From Acidobacteriota bacterium (GTDB lineage Bacteria > Acidobacteriota > Terriglobia > UBA7540), in contig JAKASH010000152.1 of the NCBI GenBank assembly GCA_021828225.1, forward strand, positions 1 to 6,868: a DNA stretch of 6,868 nucleotides, written 5' to 3'. Within the stretch, counting starts at the first letter, position 1, and the number at the start of each line of letters is the position of its first letter. The position numbers were made by a program, and so were the translations under genes. Positions 6,630 through 6,868 of the stretch are shown here, piece after piece. The notes under the pieces were generated by a model. It was not told the origin of the DNA and made no database searches. It was given only the letters and a program-made list of their open reading frames with translations.

Positions 6630-6681
6630 GCGCATGACTGCAACAACACATGCAAGCGCCACTATAGAGTGTCTCACCCAT
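6613..6681 (-). CDS. Cysteine-rich leader peptide of the reductase attenuator (22 residues)
   Basis: An ATG at 6681 opens a 22-codon frame that ends in TAG at 6615-6613. The peptide begins MGETLYS, continues GACMCCCSHAPT and ends CGG. Five of its 22 residues are cysteine (positions 10, 12, 13, 14 and 20), four of them within five codons. It lies directly after a strong promoter and before an intrinsic terminator and the reductase gene, the classic arrangement of an amino-acid-sensing leader peptide. The peptide itself need have no function; its translation would report cysteinyl-tRNA supply. The predicted transcription start lies only about 6-10 nt before the ATG, so translation would be nearly leaderless, with no room for a Shine-Dalgarno sequence. 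Polycysteine leader frames acting as cysteine-responsive attenuators are known in mycobacteria; I know of none described in acidobacteria. Codon-level evidence comes from one sequence only, hence moderate confidence. Confidence 0.75.
   Translation of the reverse strand: MGETLYSGACMCCCSHAPTCGG
6629..6660 (-). promoter_or_regulatory. Predicted pause hairpin enclosing the cysteine codons
   Basis: GGCG and CATG in the minus-strand segment 6660-6649 pair with CATGCGCC (6636-6629), giving 8 bp with a 4-nt bulge and a 12-nt loop. The loop (6648-6637) is exactly codons 12-15 of the leader peptide: Cys, Cys, Cys, Ser. A hairpin here could pause polymerase until the leading ribosome arrives, as the first stem does in classical attenuators. 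It shares only one base with the antiterminator arm, so the two could coexist. Confidence 0.45.
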
Positions 6682-6682
6682 A

Positions 6683-6696
6683 ATACAAGCTTGTAT
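6683..6696. promoter_or_regulatory. 14-bp perfect palindrome over the -10 and transcription start (candidate operator)
   Basis: ATACAAGCTTGTAT is its own reverse complement. It overlaps the last two bases of the -10 hexamer and covers the predicted start site, where a bound dimer would block RNA polymerase. I cannot assign a regulator. The half-site order differs from the GntR-type CTTGTATACAAG operator. Confidence 0.5.
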
Positions 6697-6724
6697 ATTA
6701 CCCAAAAACAGCCAACCTTGTCAA
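6695..6724 (-). promoter_or_regulatory. Sigma-70-type promoter of the sulfite reductase transcript
   Basis: The minus strand has a perfect -35 TTGACA (6724-6719), an 18-bp spacer and a -10 TAATAT (6700-6695) with five of six consensus bases. The start should fall near 6691-6687, giving a leader of about 165 nt before the reductase ATG. It is by far the best promoter seen in the window. A strong promoter followed by a terminator is typical of genes controlled by attenuation. Confidence 0.8.
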
Positions 6725-6868
6725 TCAAATGTTGCGCTCTGCGGTAATCCCTCAGTTTCGGTCTCGTTCCGGGTATGGATGGGGTGAATTTTGGGAAAGG
6801 GGGATGATTTTCTGCTGGGCAAATCGAAGTCTCTTCGTTACTGTAGCGTGGGGAGCAGCGAAGCGAGA
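6725..6868. other. Region upstream of the reductase promoter, no gene supported
   Basis: These 144 nt contain no convincing gene. A plus-strand ATG at 6804 after a G-rich stretch is open to the window edge for about 21 codons, but this is too short to judge and the composition shows no clear coding bias. Binding sites for an upstream activator could lie here; none is recognised. Confidence 0.5.

Noticed and set aside
6537..6690. T-box or SAM-type riboswitch in the reductase leader
   Set aside because: No UGGNACC T-box sequence or SAM-I-like core was found, and the leader is too short for a standard T-box; the cysteine-rich frame explains the terminator better.
6804..6868. Start of a plus-strand gene running off the window (ATG after a GGGAAAGGGGG stretch)
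   Set aside because: Only about 21 codons are visible, the G-rich stretch touches the ATG with poor spacing, and the peptide shows no recognisable features.

Overview
The window reads almost entirely on the minus strand and looks like chromosomal DNA of an Acidobacteriota bacterium (inference). The main reason is the large TonB-dependent receptor with an N-terminal carboxypeptidase-regulatory-like domain and the family's recognisable plug motifs, a type greatly expanded in soil acidobacteria. Moderately high GC, the sulfite reductase type and the small conserved partner gene fit this too. There are no tRNA or rRNA genes, insertion sequences or CRISPR repeats.

Layout in the direction of transcription (right to left): positions 6868-6725 hold no gene I can support. 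A near-consensus sigma-70 promoter (6724-6695) starts a leader of about 165 nt. Within it are a perfect 14-bp palindrome over the predicted transcription start, a 22-codon cysteine-rich leader peptide (6681-6613), two RNA pairings that could act as pause and antiterminator structures, and a strong intrinsic terminator (6580-6537) just before the structural gene. Next come a siroheme/[4Fe-4S] nitrite/sulfite reductase (6522-4261) with an unusual C-terminal helical extension, and, 14 nt later, a 192-residue protein of unknown function (4246-3668). After a 205-nt intergenic region with an 11-bp perfect inverted repeat comes the TonB-dependent receptor (3462-34).

How the parts work together: the leader has the organisation of a ribosome-mediated transcription attenuator that senses cysteine. 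Cysteine codons (Cys-Met-Cys-Cys-Cys) sit just upstream of an RNA segment that can pair with the ascending arm of the terminator. If cysteinyl-tRNA is short, a ribosome stalled on these codons would leave that segment free to block the terminator, so the reductase and its partner gene are transcribed. If cysteine is plentiful, the ribosome reaches the leader stop codon and covers the segment, so transcription stops before the reductase. The end product of sulfite reduction would thus repress the pathway. This also argues that the enzyme is an assimilatory sulfite reductase rather than a nitrite reductase. The receptor gene is probably a separate transcription unit and its ligand is unknown.
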